From Micromonospora matsumotoense (GTDB lineage: Bacteria; Actinomycetota; Actinomycetes; Mycobacteriales; Micromonosporaceae): 64,000 nucleotides of DNA. Below, in pieces: positions 17,554 through 26,636 of this stretch. Made by a program: the position numbers and the translations under genes. Within the stretch, counting starts at the first letter, position 1. Every line of letters begins with the position of its first letter. The DNA is taken from NCBI RefSeq assembly GCF_900091525.1, contig NZ_FMCU01000002.1:434001-498000 (forward strand). Direction: 5' to 3'. Below the pieces are notes generated by a model. The model did no database searches and was not told the origin of the DNA. It saw nothing but the letters and a program-made list of their open reading frames with translations.

Positions 17554-18735
17554 ATGACCCGACCCGAGATCGGCGCGCTGCCCCTGCCGGTCCGGCGCGC
17601 GCCCGACTGGGTCGACGCCGCGCTGGCGGTGCTCGCGGCCGTGCTGGCCGTGGCGGTCCTGGTCAGCGCCGACGTGGCCGCGATCGACCCGGCCCTGCAC
17701 CGGGCGTCGGTGACCGCAGTCGTGATCACCGCGGTGGGGGCCGCCGGGACCGGCCTGCGGCGGCGTCGCCCGCTGCTGGGGCTCGCCCTGGTGGCGGTGG
17801 CCGCCTTCGTCGTCTCGGGCGGCTCGTACTTCACCGGTGTATTGCCGTACCTGACGATGCTGGCCCTGTACTCGGTGGCGGCGCACGGCACCCGTCGCGA
17901 GGCCGTCATCGGCCTGGCCCTCGTCGTCGTGGCGTTCATCGCGTTGCGGGGCGCGGGCGTCCCGGACCTCGCCGTGATCGACGTCGCCACGAGCGCGGCC
18001 ATCTGTGTCGCGGTCGTCGCGGTCGGTGACACCGTACGGCAACGGCGTGCCCATCAACGGGACCTCCTGGCCGCCGCCGGCGTGCGGGCCGACATCGCGT
18101 CCCGGCAGGCGGTCGTGGAGGAGCGACTGCGGATCGCGCGGGAACTGCACGACGTGGTCGCGCACAGCATGTCGCTGATCGCGGTGCAGGCGGGCGTGGG
18201 CGCACACCTGCTGCGCGGCGATCCGGACGCGGCCGAGCGGGCGCTCGTGGTCATCGCCGAGACGAGCCGCCGCGCGCTGGTGCAGACCCGGTCCGTGGTG
18301 GGCCTGCTGCGCGGTGGTGACGACGCGTCGCCGTCGGTGCCGGGTCTGGTGTCGCTGGAGACCCTGGTGCAGGGGGTTCGCGAGGCGGGGCTGAGCGTCG
18401 ATGTGCGGATCGACGGGACGAGGCGCGACGTGCCCGCCGTGGTCGACCTGGCCGCCTACCGGGTGGTGCAGGAGGCCCTCACCAACGCGGTGAGACACGC
18501 GCCGGACCACCCGGTGACGGTGCGGATCACCTACGCGCCGACGGCCCTGCGGGTGGTGGTCGGTGCCGCCGGCACCGGCGAACGGGCCGACGTGCCGCCG
18601 ACCGCGCCGGGCTACGGGTTGTTGGGCCTGCGCGAGCGGGCCCGGGCCGTCGGGGGCAGCCTGACCGCCGGAGCCACCGCCGACGGTGGGTTCCAGGTCT
18701 GCGCGGACCTGCCCACGGGTGAGGACCCGCCATGA
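17554..18735 (+). CDS. two-component sensor histidine kinase (NarL/DesK-type, HisKA_3)
   Basis: A 393-residue membrane kinase. The N-terminal 150 residues hold four to five hydrophobic helices. The dimerisation/phosphoacceptor domain has RIARELHDVVAHSM with His about 199, and the HATPase region carries VQEALTNAVRHA (N-box) and GYGLLGLRERARAVGG (G-box). ATG 17554 is chosen over GTG 17524, whose GGAGG would be only 3 nt away. A TAGCAT hexamer at 17541-17546 suggests a leaderless transcript starting at the ATG. It overlaps the response regulator by ATGA. The signal is unknown; it is divergent from the CPBP protease. Confidence 0.88.
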   Translation: MTRPEIGALPLPVRRAPDWVDAALAVLAAVLAVAVLVSADVAAIDPALHRASVTAVVITAVGAAGTGLRRRRPLLGLALVAVAAFVVSGGSYFTGVLPYLTMLALYSVAAHGTRREAVIGLALVVVAFIALRGAGVPDLAVIDVATSAAICVAVVAVGDTVRQRRAHQRDLLAAAGVRADIASRQAVVEERLRIARELHDVVAHSMSLIAVQAGVGAHLLRGDPDAAERALVVIAETSRRALVQTRSVVGLLRGGDDASPSVPGLVSLETLVQGVREAGLSVDVRIDGTRRDVPAVVDLAAYRVVQEALTNAVRHAPDHPVTVRITYAPTALRVVVGAAGTGERADVPPTAPGYGLLGLRERARAVGGSLTAGATADGGFQVCADLPTGEDPP

Positions 18736-19397
18736 TCCGGGTCGCGGTCGTCGACGACCAGGAACTGGTACGGAGCGCGTTCGTGCTCCTGTTGCAGTCG
18801 CACCCGGGGCTGGCGGTCGTCGGACAGGCCGGTGACGGGCGGGCCGCGGTCGCGCTGGCCCGCTCCGCCCGGCCCGACGTGGTGCTGATGGACGTGCGGA
18901 TGCCGGGCCTGGACGGGCTGGAGGCGACCCGACGGATCGTCGCGGACGACCGCTGCCGGGGGACCCGGGTGTTGATGCTGACCACCTATGACGACGACGA
19001 TCTCGTGCACGCGGCGCTACGCGCGGGCGCGAGCGGCTTTCTCCTCAAGGACGTGCGCCCCCAGCACCTGCTCGACGCCATCGAGGTCGTCGCGGGCGGT
19101 GAGGCGCTGCTCGCACCCACCGTCACGCGGCGGCTGATCGAGCTGTTCGCCACGCTTCCGGCCCTGCGGCCGGTACACGCGAGCGTCACCGAACGCGAGC
19201 GTGACGTCCTGCGGGCCGTGGCTCGTGGGCTCGCCAACCGGGAGATCGCCGAAGCGCTGAACCTGGGCTACGGCACGGTCAAGACGCACGTGAGCTCGCT
19301 GCTGCTGAAGTTGGGCTGCCGCGATCGGGCACAACTGGTGATGTACGCCTACGAAACCGGCCAGGCCGTCCCCGGCACACCCACTGCCGAAAAGTAG
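18732..19397 (+). CDS. LuxR/NarL-family response regulator
   Basis: A 221-residue partner of the preceding kinase, overlapping it by 4 nt. The receiver domain has the acidic pair DD at 8-9, the phosphoacceptor D54 in VLMDVRMPG, a switch Thr in LTTYDDDD, and the conserved Lys in FLLKDVRP. The C-terminal LuxR helix-turn-helix (LTERERDVL-like VTERERDVLRAVARGLANRE and YGTVKTHVSSLLLKLG) occupies about 150-215. It is probably the factor that binds the 22-bp palindrome upstream of the kinase, by position only. Confidence 0.92.
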   Translation: MIRVAVVDDQELVRSAFVLLLQSHPGLAVVGQAGDGRAAVALARSARPDVVLMDVRMPGLDGLEATRRIVADDRCRGTRVLMLTTYDDDDLVHAALRAGASGFLLKDVRPQHLLDAIEVVAGGEALLAPTVTRRLIELFATLPALRPVHASVTERERDVLRAVARGLANREIAEALNLGYGTVKTHVSSLLLKLGCRDRAQLVMYAYETGQAVPGTPTAEK

Positions 19398-19411
19398 CGG
19401 CGCTGCCCGAC

Positions 19412-19456
19412 CCCGACATCGGCGGGAGCGGTGTGGACCGTCCGCCGCCGACGTCG
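19412..19456. terminator. bidirectional hairpin between convergent genes
   Basis: A 13-bp stem with one mismatch (19412-19424 with 19444-19456) lies between the response regulator stop (19397) and the PHP protein stop (19470). Confidence 0.55.
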
Positions 19457-19469
19457 GGCCGCAATGCGG

Positions 19470-20918
19470 TCAGCGCACCTGCACGAACACCGGGTTGGAA
19501 TAGAACCACAGGTCGCTCCACGGGCTCTCCAGCCCGTCGGCGAGCGGCTCGGCCTCGTCGGTGCTCGTGCCGCGTACCCGCAGGTAGCTGTCGGTCTCGA
19601 CGTTGCGCAGGGTGTGCCGGATGACCTGCTGGGCGCCCTGCTGCTGCCAGTCGCGCGGGCCGAACCGGGCGACCACGGCGGTGCTCGGATTGGTGTCGGC
19701 GTCCCGGTCGGCGCTCGGCCCGGTGACCTGGCCGACGATCAGGTCCACCCGCCGGACCTGCGGTCGGTCCCCGTTGCCGTTCGTGCCGGTCGGCGGCCGG
19801 AACCGGATCTCGACGTCCACGTCGGTGCGGTTACGGCGGTTGACCGTGACGGTCTCGCCCGACCCGGCCGAGTGCCCCTGGCTGCTGGCCGTCACGTCGA
19901 GCCGGGTGATCAGGTCACCGGTGGTCACGAAGATCCGCCCGTGCCGCAGCCCGTCCATGATGTCGCGGTACTCCTGGCGGGCCAGCACGTAGGTCTTGCT
20001 GTACTCGCCCGGCCAGAAGTCGGTGCCACCCCGGGTCCAGTGCACGTGCGAGTCGGAGGTCGCGGTGATCCACCACCGACGCCCCTCACCGAGCAGCGCG
20101 TCCCACAGCCCGCCGACCCGGGCGGTCGCCTGGTCGAAGCCGCCGTAGGTGGGGTGGTTGCCGTAGCCGCCGCGCGCGCTGCCGTTGAGCGGGCCGGCCT
20201 GGTGCCCCGGGGCGCCCTCGAAGCCGACGTACACGTCCGGGGCCGCGTCGTTGCCGTTGCGGAACTCGTGCGGCAGGTCCTGCCCGTAGACGCCGAGCCC
20301 GGTCGCCGAACGGGAGGTGTGGTGGGCGATCACCAGCGGCTTGTGCGGCATGGTCCGGGCCACCTTGAGGAACTCCACCATCTTGGCCTCGGTGTCCCGG
20401 CCGGGATCGGCCGGGAACGGGTCCCGCTTGGCGAACCGGCTCTCCAGCTCGAAGAGCTGCTTCGCCTCGTCGGCGTGCCGGGGAATCATCAGGGTGTGGT
20501 GGTCCATCGCCGGGGCGTCGAACTCCATCCCCCAGAACTGCAACACCTCGGGCACCAGCCGGCGGGACCGCAGCAGGTCGGGGTACGCCTGCTCCAGGTT
20601 GACCTTGGAGTGTGTCGGTCCACCGTGGTCGGTGCACATCGCCCAGGTCAGTCCGAAGTTCTTCGCCATGATCGCGTTGGTGACGATCGGGTAGACCGCG
20701 TCGGCGCCCTTGCGGAACGTCGGCGGGTTCGTCGTGGTGTCGAAGTCTCCGCTGTACTCGGAGTGGATGTGGTGGTCCCCGGCCCGCCAGATCCGGTTGT
20801 CGGGCCGGCCCGCGCCGGCCTGCGCCTGATCCTGCCGGTCCGGGTCGGCGTGGGCCGCCTCGACGCCCACGAACGGGCCGGCGGCGGCGAGCGTCGCGCC
20901 GACGCCCGCGTACTTCAC
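19470..20918 (-). CDS. exported PHP-domain phosphoesterase, start codon uncertain
   Basis: A 482-residue reading of a secreted metal-dependent phosphoesterase. PHP-type metal ligands are visible in DHHIHSEYSGD near residue 47, CTDHGG near 95 and ITATSDSHVHWTRGG. The leader AGVGATLAAAGP ending at EAAHADP is preceded, upstream of the GTG at 20918, by in-frame residues SRRQL, so codons up to 20936 would give a classical twin-arginine signal (SRRQLVK). No ATG, GTG or TTG exists in frame between that point and the stop at 21015-21017. A CTG at 20934-20936 is the only near-start codon. Either a CTG start or an N-terminal frameshift is implied. Tat export of a folded, metal-loaded enzyme fits the motifs. 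Confidence 0.75.
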   Translation of the reverse strand: MKYAGVGATLAAAGPFVGVEAAHADPDRQDQAQAGAGRPDNRIWRAGDHHIHSEYSGDFDTTTNPPTFRKGADAVYPIVTNAIMAKNFGLTWAMCTDHGGPTHSKVNLEQAYPDLLRSRRLVPEVLQFWGMEFDAPAMDHHTLMIPRHADEAKQLFELESRFAKRDPFPADPGRDTEAKMVEFLKVARTMPHKPLVIAHHTSRSATGLGVYGQDLPHEFRNGNDAAPDVYVGFEGAPGHQAGPLNGSARGGYGNHPTYGGFDQATARVGGLWDALLGEGRRWWITATSDSHVHWTRGGTDFWPGEYSKTYVLARQEYRDIMDGLRHGRIFVTTGDLITRLDVTASSQGHSAGSGETVTVNRRNRTDVDVEIRFRPPTGTNGNGDRPQVRRVDLIVGQVTGPSADRDADTNPSTAVVARFGPRDWQQQGAQQVIRHTLRNVETDSYLRVRGTSTDEAEPLADGLESPWSDLWFYSNPVFVQVR

Positions 20919-20936
20919 CAGTTGGCGACGCGACAG

Positions 20937-21489
20937 CTGCCCGCCTGTGGCGTCCTCGGATTCCCTGTGCTGCGCTGCGGAGCCTTCCGCTCGATCCGGT
21001 GTTGACCGTGTCGATCACGAAGCCTGGGAGAGGGCGGTGAACAGCCGTTGCACGGCGGTCGGGGGCGGCGTGAACGCCGCCCGACCAGCCGAGGGCCGCC
21101 GGCCGGTCCGCGCCCGAAGGTGGGCGTCCCGTCGCGTTGCGCGATGGGGGCATCCGATCATCGTCCGGCATGTGGCGACGTACCGACGGATCGGCAGCGA
21201 CCGCGAGGGTCTCGGGTGGGCGTCGGCCGGCCCGTGGGTGCCGGGGCCGTCGCCTGCCGACCGCCGTGCGCGCCGGTTGCTTCCTGCCGAGCGGCGGCGA
21301 CCGGGACACGCCGCCGGATGCGCAAATTGATCGAAGTGTCTCAATGGAGTAGTCAATCCGACAGTCGGCTACGAAGTTTGCTAGATAGGGTCTGAGCAGG
21401 GAAAACGCCTTCAGGCTTCTCCCTTCGGGGTGGTCCGGGCCGCCGCCCTGCCGAGCAACTCGCTCGCCTCCTACCCGAAAGGTTCTCCC
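20937..21489. other. 553-bp region without a convincing gene
   Basis: Open frames here are Arg/Pro-rich shadows. The stretch 21320-21400 is locally AT-richer (TTGATC, TTTGCTAGATAGGGT) and contains the 11-bp inverted repeat CCGACAGTCGG (21358-21368), so it probably holds the promoter of the DUF4394-like gene at 21490. The first about 80 bp encode in-frame extension of the PHP protein. Confidence 0.5.
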
Positions 21490-22416
21490 ATGCGCCATCT
21501 CCTCCATCGAGGGCTGCTGACCGGAGTGGCCGTCGTCGTCGCACTGTCGGCCACCCCGGTCTCCGCCGCCGCGTCGTCGGGCCCGTCGTCGGGCGCTGCG
21601 TCCGCCAGCCGTCCGTCGCTGGCCGCCGGCACCTGCTCGATCCTGTGGGACCTGCTCAACCTGGGTGGCCGCAACGGCCTCGTCGCGGTCGGCCTGACCG
21701 AGGATCAGCAACTCATCAAGTTCGCGGCCAACCGGCCGAACCTGACCTGCACCATCGGCACGGTCGATCTACCCGGCGCCGAGACTCTGGTCGGCATCGA
21801 CTACCGGGTCCAGGACGGCAGGCTCTACGGCGTCGGCGACGCCGGGGGCGTCTACACCCTGTCCACCCGCGACGCCACCGCGACGCAGGTCAGCCAGTTG
21901 ACCGTCGCCCTCAGCGGAACGTACTTCGGCGTCGACTTCAACCCGGCCGCCGACCGGCTACGGATCATCAGCGACACGGGCCAGAACCTGCGGCACAACG
22001 TCAACTTCGGCGGGACCACCCTCGTCGACGGAACGCTCACCTTCCCACCCGCGGTCGGCACCGCCCTCGGGGTGACCGGTGCGGCCTACACCAACAACGA
22101 CCTCAATGCGAACACCGCCACCACCCTGTTCGACATCGACACCACCGGTGACCAGGTCGCCGTCCAGTCCCCGGCCAACTCCGGCCAGCTCGCCGCGACC
22201 GGCAAGCTCGGAGTCGACGCCGATCAGCGGGCCGGCTTCGACATCTACAGCACGATTCGCAGCGGCCGGGCCGTCGGCAACACCGGCTACGCCGTGCTCA
22301 ACGGCACCGGCCCCAGCCGGCTGTACGCGGTCGACCCGCTCACCGGCGAGGCCAGCACCACGGGCGCGTTCGCCCAGGTGGTCGTCGACCTCGCCCTGCA
22401 ACTCAAGCAGCCGTAA
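21490..22416 (+). CDS. secreted DUF4394-type beta-propeller-like protein
   Basis: A 308-residue protein with ATG 21490 preceded by GAAAGG. A signal peptide ends near VSAAASS (about residue 24). The body matches the DUF4394 pattern: VAVGLTEDQQLIKF, TVDLPGAETLVGIDYRVQDG, LYGVGDAGGVYTL, GVDFNPAADRLRIISDTGQN and LYAVDPLTGEAS. These proteins are usually extracellular with a propeller-like repeat (xLVGIDxR / GVDFNPxADRLR / LYxIDxxTG), and no enzymatic activity has been established. It is monocistronic and convergent with the DUF5682 operon. Confidence 0.8.
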   Translation: MRHLLHRGLLTGVAVVVALSATPVSAAASSGPSSGAASASRPSLAAGTCSILWDLLNLGGRNGLVAVGLTEDQQLIKFAANRPNLTCTIGTVDLPGAETLVGIDYRVQDGRLYGVGDAGGVYTLSTRDATATQVSQLTVALSGTYFGVDFNPAADRLRIISDTGQNLRHNVNFGGTTLVDGTLTFPPAVGTALGVTGAAYTNNDLNANTATTLFDIDTTGDQVAVQSPANSGQLAATGKLGVDADQRAGFDIYSTIRSGRAVGNTGYAVLNGTGPSRLYAVDPLTGEASTTGAFAQVVVDLALQLKQP

Positions 22417-22437
22417 CCACCGGCCCCGGCGGGCACC

Positions 22438-22529
22438 CGGACGGCGACGGCGGTGGACCTCCGGCGTCGCCGTCCGCCCGGATCGGCCATGCGCTGCCGT
22501 GTCCCGTCCCGCACCCGGCAGCGCATGGC
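22438..22529. terminator. two consecutive hairpins between convergent genes
   Basis: Stem one is 12 bp perfect (22438-22449 with 22465-22476) and stem two is 14 bp perfect (22486-22499 with 22516-22529). They lie between the stops at 22416 and 22589 and can end transcription from both directions. Confidence 0.65.
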
Positions 22530-22588
22530 AGGCCGTCACCACCGGACCAGCATCACCCCGCCGGCACGGTCGCCCACGGCGACCCCGA

Positions 22589-25513
22589 TCACCCGCCGCC
22601 GAGCAGTGCCGCGACCGCCTCGACGGTGTCCGGATGCGCGGCCACCAGCGCCGACTCCGACGGCCCCGCCGGCGTCGCCTGCGGTGTCGACCACCCGCCG
22701 TCGCAGCCGAGCAACGCGGCAACCGCCTCGACCGCCGCCGGATGCGCGGCGAGCAGGGTGTGCACCTGCCCCACCGGCCCGACCCGTACCGCCGACGGGG
22801 TGGGCGTCGGGGCCGGGGCCAGCCACGGCGGCACCCAGGCGTCCAGCTCCGGCAGCGTCCCCGGGAAGGTGCGCGCGGCCTCCCGCACCAGCAACGGCAC
22901 CAGCTCCGGGCCGTGCTCCCGCAGGGTGGTGATCAGAGTGGGCAGCCAGGGCAGCAGGACCGGGTCGGGCAACCGGGCGAAGGCGGTGGACATCGTCTCC
23001 ACCACGAACGGCGCGAGCCCCGGCACCGGTTCCAGCGCATGCACGAAACCGGAGAGATACCTCGGGAAGGCCGGCACCACCAGCGGGTTGGCCAGCAGTT
23101 CGGCGCAGCGCTCCCGCAACTCGGCCAGCGGCAGCAGGCCGAGCTGGTGCCGGGCCGCCCAGAGCAGGGCGACCTTCGCCGGGCTCTCCGGGTGCGACTG
23201 GGCCACCGCGAGTTCGAGCTGGGACCGGTCGCAGCCCAGCGAGAGCGCCAGGCTCTCCATGCTGAACAGGAAGCCCAGCATCGCCCCGACCTGCCGGACC
23301 CCGGTCTCCTCCTCGACGAACGCGGTCGGCAGCAGGGTGCAGTAGTGCGCGTAACCGGTCGTCACGAACGCCTCGCACCAGGCCGGCAGGGCCGGGGCGG
23401 TGGCCCGGTGGTGGGCCAGCAACCGGCGGATCCGCCGCAGCACCTCCGGGGCGTCGTCCACGGTGCGTTCGGTGGCCAGCAGCTCCACCGCCCGGGCGCC
23501 CAGCTCGTCGACCAACCGGGGGCTGTTCAGCAACCGGATGGCGTCCTCCACGGCGGCGAGGGCACCGGCGGCGGTCGCGTCGGTGCCCCGGACCGCCCGG
23601 CGCAGCCGCTGCTCCAGCACCTGCTCGACGGTCACCCCCTCGTAGCCCAGCTCGATCAGCGCCCGCTGGTGGCGGCCCAGCGCCAGGTCCCAGCTCTCCT
23701 GGATCGACCGGTGTCCCAACCGGCGCTCACCCATGATCGGGCGGACCGCGTCGGCGGGCAGCAGGTGCCGCAGCATCCACAGCAGATCCGAGCAGCCGGT
23801 CAGGGCGGGGGTCGCGTGCAGGTCCAGCAGGGCCCGTCCGATGGTGCGCTTCTCCAGGTCCAGGCCGAGCGGCTGGAGCCGGTCGAGCACGTCGCGGGCC
23901 AGCGGCGGCAGGGCGTCGTAGCCCACCTGCCCGATCCGGTCACCGCCGAGCAGGATCTCGCAGAGCCGTCGGACGTCCCGCCGACCCGGTACGACGTCCT
24001 TCTCGATGCAGGTCACCGCCGCGTCGGCGAAGTCGTACGGGGTCGGGCGGGCCCGGTTACGCAACCCGGCCAGCAGGATCGAGGTCTCGAACACCGCGAT
24101 CGCGTCGGCGGTGCTGGCCAGGTATCCGTTGCGGCGGGCCAACCGGACGATGTCCACGCACCAGCCGCGCAGCTCCGCCTCGTCCAGCCCGTCCAGGGGT
24201 GGCGGTGCGGCGAGGAATCCGCTGAGCCGATCGGCCATCGGCCCGGTCGGTGCGGCCACCGCAGCGACCTTGCGCCGGCCCCGACCCTTTCCGCCCCGTT
24301 GGCCGTCCAGCCGGAACGGCGTCAGGCCCGACCCGCTCACCGCCTTGGTCCAGGTGGCGGCGGCGATCGACACCGAGCCCGGCGCCAGCCCGAACTGCGC
24401 CTCGATGGCCGAGTGGCTCGACGGGATCAGCCCGTACCGCCAGCGGGTGCCGGTCCGGGGGGTGATCGCGAAATCCGGGGCGGGGGAGTCCAGGCCGAAC
24501 TGCGCGACCCGACTGGCGGCGTGGAACGCGCCGCACACGTAGAGGCAGTCCGCCGGGTCGGCCCCGGACGCGGCGAGGTGCTCGCGCATCCGGGTCCACA
24601 TGTAGCGCTCCCGGTCCTCGTCGCGCTCGGTGCGGTCCGATCCGGCCGGCCGCAACCGGCGGAACAGGCTGCCGATCAGCACCATCACCTGTCGGTAGGT
24701 GTCGTGGTCGGCGCCGGCGAGGGGACGCTCGACGTACTGGTCCCACCACTCCGACCAGTGCCGCACCTTGCCGTGGTGCAGCAGGTACGCCTCCAGCTCG
24801 GCGAACCGGGGCCGCAGGTCGCCGATCTCCACGCCGACCGCGTCGCCGTGCAGCGCCGCCTGCTCACCCGCGCCGCCGGTCGACGCGGTGACCGCCGCCG
24901 GCCCGGTGCCGTCCGTGGGCCCGGCATCGTCCGTCGGCCCGGTGGCTCCCGCCGGCCCGGCGTCGTCGCGCGGCGACCACTGGAAGACGTGGTCGGTAGA
25001 ACGGTCCACCAGCACCAGCTCCACACCCGGCGTCTCCAACGCGTATGCGATCGCCTGGTATTCGGCGGACGCCTCGGTGACCGGGGCGACGACGCTGAGC
25101 GGACCCCATTCGGCGGGGAAGCCGTCCAGCTCGGAGGCGAACGCCTGCACCGCCACCGGCAGCCGGCAGTTGCGCAGCTCGCCCAGGAGCGGCTGGAGGT
25201 CCTCGCACAGCTCCAGATAGATCACCTTGGGTTGCTTGTGCCGCAGCCGGCGTACCATCGCCAGCGCCGAGGCCGGCGAGTGGTGACAGACCGGGAAGAT
25301 CTCCAACCGCTCGCCCAGCGCCCGGTCGACGTCGTCGACGATGCCGGCGAGGATGCCGGCCAGCGCGTCGGCGGAACCGGCGAAGGTGGCCGCCGCGTCG
25401 GTGAGCTGCTCCCGCAGCGCGCCGAACGGCCCGGCCGCCACCCCGGCCCCGGCGGTGCCGCTGCCGTCCCCGGTGGTGCGGTGGGGATCGTCGGGGGCGG
25501 TGGCGGTGGTCAT
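22589..25513 (-). CDS. DUF5682-family large protein, last gene of the MoxR/vWA operon
   Basis: A 974-residue cytoplasmic protein with no signal peptide or membrane helix. The N-terminal third has the diagnostic blocks of DUF5682: EIFPVCHHSPASALAMVRRL (conserved CHHSP), KVIYLELCEDLQPLL, AFASELDGFPAEWGPLSVVA and DCLYVCGAFHAAS (GxxH). The CHHSP plus GAFH histidines suggest a metal- or nucleotide-binding site like that of TraB/ChaN-type haem or metal proteins. The rest is Leu/Ala-rich helical repeats. A Gly/Pro/Asp-rich insertion (about 180-215) is low complexity. It overlaps the AAA gene by ATGA. Its operon neighbours make it a likely partner or substrate of the MoxR/vWA machine; the biochemical function is unknown. 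Confidence 0.8.
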   Translation of the reverse strand: MTTATAPDDPHRTTGDGSGTAGAGVAAGPFGALREQLTDAAATFAGSADALAGILAGIVDDVDRALGERLEIFPVCHHSPASALAMVRRLRHKQPKVIYLELCEDLQPLLGELRNCRLPVAVQAFASELDGFPAEWGPLSVVAPVTEASAEYQAIAYALETPGVELVLVDRSTDHVFQWSPRDDAGPAGATGPTDDAGPTDGTGPAAVTASTGGAGEQAALHGDAVGVEIGDLRPRFAELEAYLLHHGKVRHWSEWWDQYVERPLAGADHDTYRQVMVLIGSLFRRLRPAGSDRTERDEDRERYMWTRMREHLAASGADPADCLYVCGAFHAASRVAQFGLDSPAPDFAITPRTGTRWRYGLIPSSHSAIEAQFGLAPGSVSIAAATWTKAVSGSGLTPFRLDGQRGGKGRGRRKVAAVAAPTGPMADRLSGFLAAPPPLDGLDEAELRGWCVDIVRLARRNGYLASTADAIAVFETSILLAGLRNRARPTPYDFADAAVTCIEKDVVPGRRDVRRLCEILLGGDRIGQVGYDALPPLARDVLDRLQPLGLDLEKRTIGRALLDLHATPALTGCSDLLWMLRHLLPADAVRPIMGERRLGHRSIQESWDLALGRHQRALIELGYEGVTVEQVLEQRLRRAVRGTDATAAGALAAVEDAIRLLNSPRLVDELGARAVELLATERTVDDAPEVLRRIRRLLAHHRATAPALPAWCEAFVTTGYAHYCTLLPTAFVEEETGVRQVGAMLGFLFSMESLALSLGCDRSQLELAVAQSHPESPAKVALLWAARHQLGLLPLAELRERCAELLANPLVVPAFPRYLSGFVHALEPVPGLAPFVVETMSTAFARLPDPVLLPWLPTLITTLREHGPELVPLLVREAARTFPGTLPELDAWVPPWLAPAPTPTPSAVRVGPVGQVHTLLAAHPAAVEAVAALLGCDGGWSTPQATPAGPSESALVAAHPDTVEAVAALLGGG

Positions 25514-26622
25514 GACAGCGAGGCGATCGCCTGGCGACCGCCGTCGAGGAAGCCCGCCCAGCCCTCACCGTTCTGCTTGGCCCGGGGCTCCACCACCCCG
25601 TGCAGGTACTTGTTGAGGATCGCCAGGTCCTCCGGGTTGCGTCGGGCCAGCGACCCCATCAGCGACCCGGCCAGCGTCTCCACCCGCAGGGTACGGTCGC
25701 CGAAGAACTGACTGTGCAGGATGGCGTCCTCCAGCACGCCGATCTGTTCGGCGGTGGACAGTGCCGACTCCAGCTTCTCGTCGTCGCTGGTCGCCGACGC
25801 GGCAGCGGCCCGCAGGTCGGCGAAGCTCTGCAACAGGATGTCCAGCAGGGTGGGCGGCACGTCCAGCTCGATGCGGTGCCGGCGCAACAGCTCCTCGGTG
25901 CGGAACCGGACGATCTCCGCCTCGCTGCGCTTGTTGGTGACCACCGGGATCCGGACGAAGTTGAACCGGCGCTTCAACGCCGACGACAGGTCGTTCACGC
26001 CCCGGTCCCGGCTGTTCGCGGTGGCGATGATGGAGAAGCCGGGTTGGGCGAAGACGATGTTGTCGTCGTTCAGCTCGGGGATGGAGACGTACTTCTCCGA
26101 CAGGATGGAGATCAGCGCGTCCTGGACGTCGCTGGTGGAGCGGGTCAGCTCCTCGAACCGGCCCACCACGCCCTGCTCCATCGCCGTCATGATCGGCGAC
26201 GGGATCATCGACTCGCGGGACTGCCCCTTGGCGATCACCATCGAGACGTTCCAGGAGTATTTGATGTGGTCCTCGGTGGTACCGGCGGTGCCCTGCACCA
26301 CCAGGGTGGAGTTGCGGCAGATCGCGGCGGACAGCAGCTCGGCCAGCCAGCTCTTGCCGGTGCCGGGGTCGCCGATGAGCAGCAGGCCCCGGTCCGACGC
26401 CAGGGTCACGATGCTGCGTTCGACGAAGCTGCGGTCGCCGAACCACTTCTGCGGGATCTCCCGCTCCAGACCGTCGGCCCGTTCCGAGCCGAGGACGAAC
26501 AGCCGGACCATGCGCGGGCTCAGCCGCCACGAGAACGGCTTCGGGCCGGTGTCGACCGACTCCAGGTAGTCGAGTTCGTCGGCGTACTTGACCTCGGCGG
26601 GGGCACGCAACATCTCGGACAT
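25510..26622 (-). CDS. MoxR-type AAA+ ATPase
   Basis: A 370-residue ATPase. ATG 26622 has AGGAGA upstream; the longer frame to 26982 is not used. Walker A is GDPGTGKSWLAEL (about residue 76), followed by the MoxR-type segment WNVSMVIAKGQS, the Walker B-like GRFEELTRSTSDVQDAL, a sensor-1 block IATANSRDRGVNDLSSALKR with the arginine finger, and an all-helical C-terminal lid. MoxR ATPases act as chaperones that insert metals or remodel complexes together with vWA proteins. Here the vWA partner is immediately upstream and DUF5682 immediately downstream with a 4-nt overlap. Confidence 0.9.
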   Translation of the reverse strand: MSEMLRAPAEVKYADELDYLESVDTGPKPFSWRLSPRMVRLFVLGSERADGLEREIPQKWFGDRSFVERSIVTLASDRGLLLIGDPGTGKSWLAELLSAAICRNSTLVVQGTAGTTEDHIKYSWNVSMVIAKGQSRESMIPSPIMTAMEQGVVGRFEELTRSTSDVQDALISILSEKYVSIPELNDDNIVFAQPGFSIIATANSRDRGVNDLSSALKRRFNFVRIPVVTNKRSEAEIVRFRTEELLRRHRIELDVPPTLLDILLQSFADLRAAAASATSDDEKLESALSTAEQIGVLEDAILHSQFFGDRTLRVETLAGSLMGSLARRNPEDLAILNKYLHGVVEPRAKQNGEGWAGFLDGGRQAIASLS

Positions 26623-26636
26623 GAGGGGTGTCTCTC

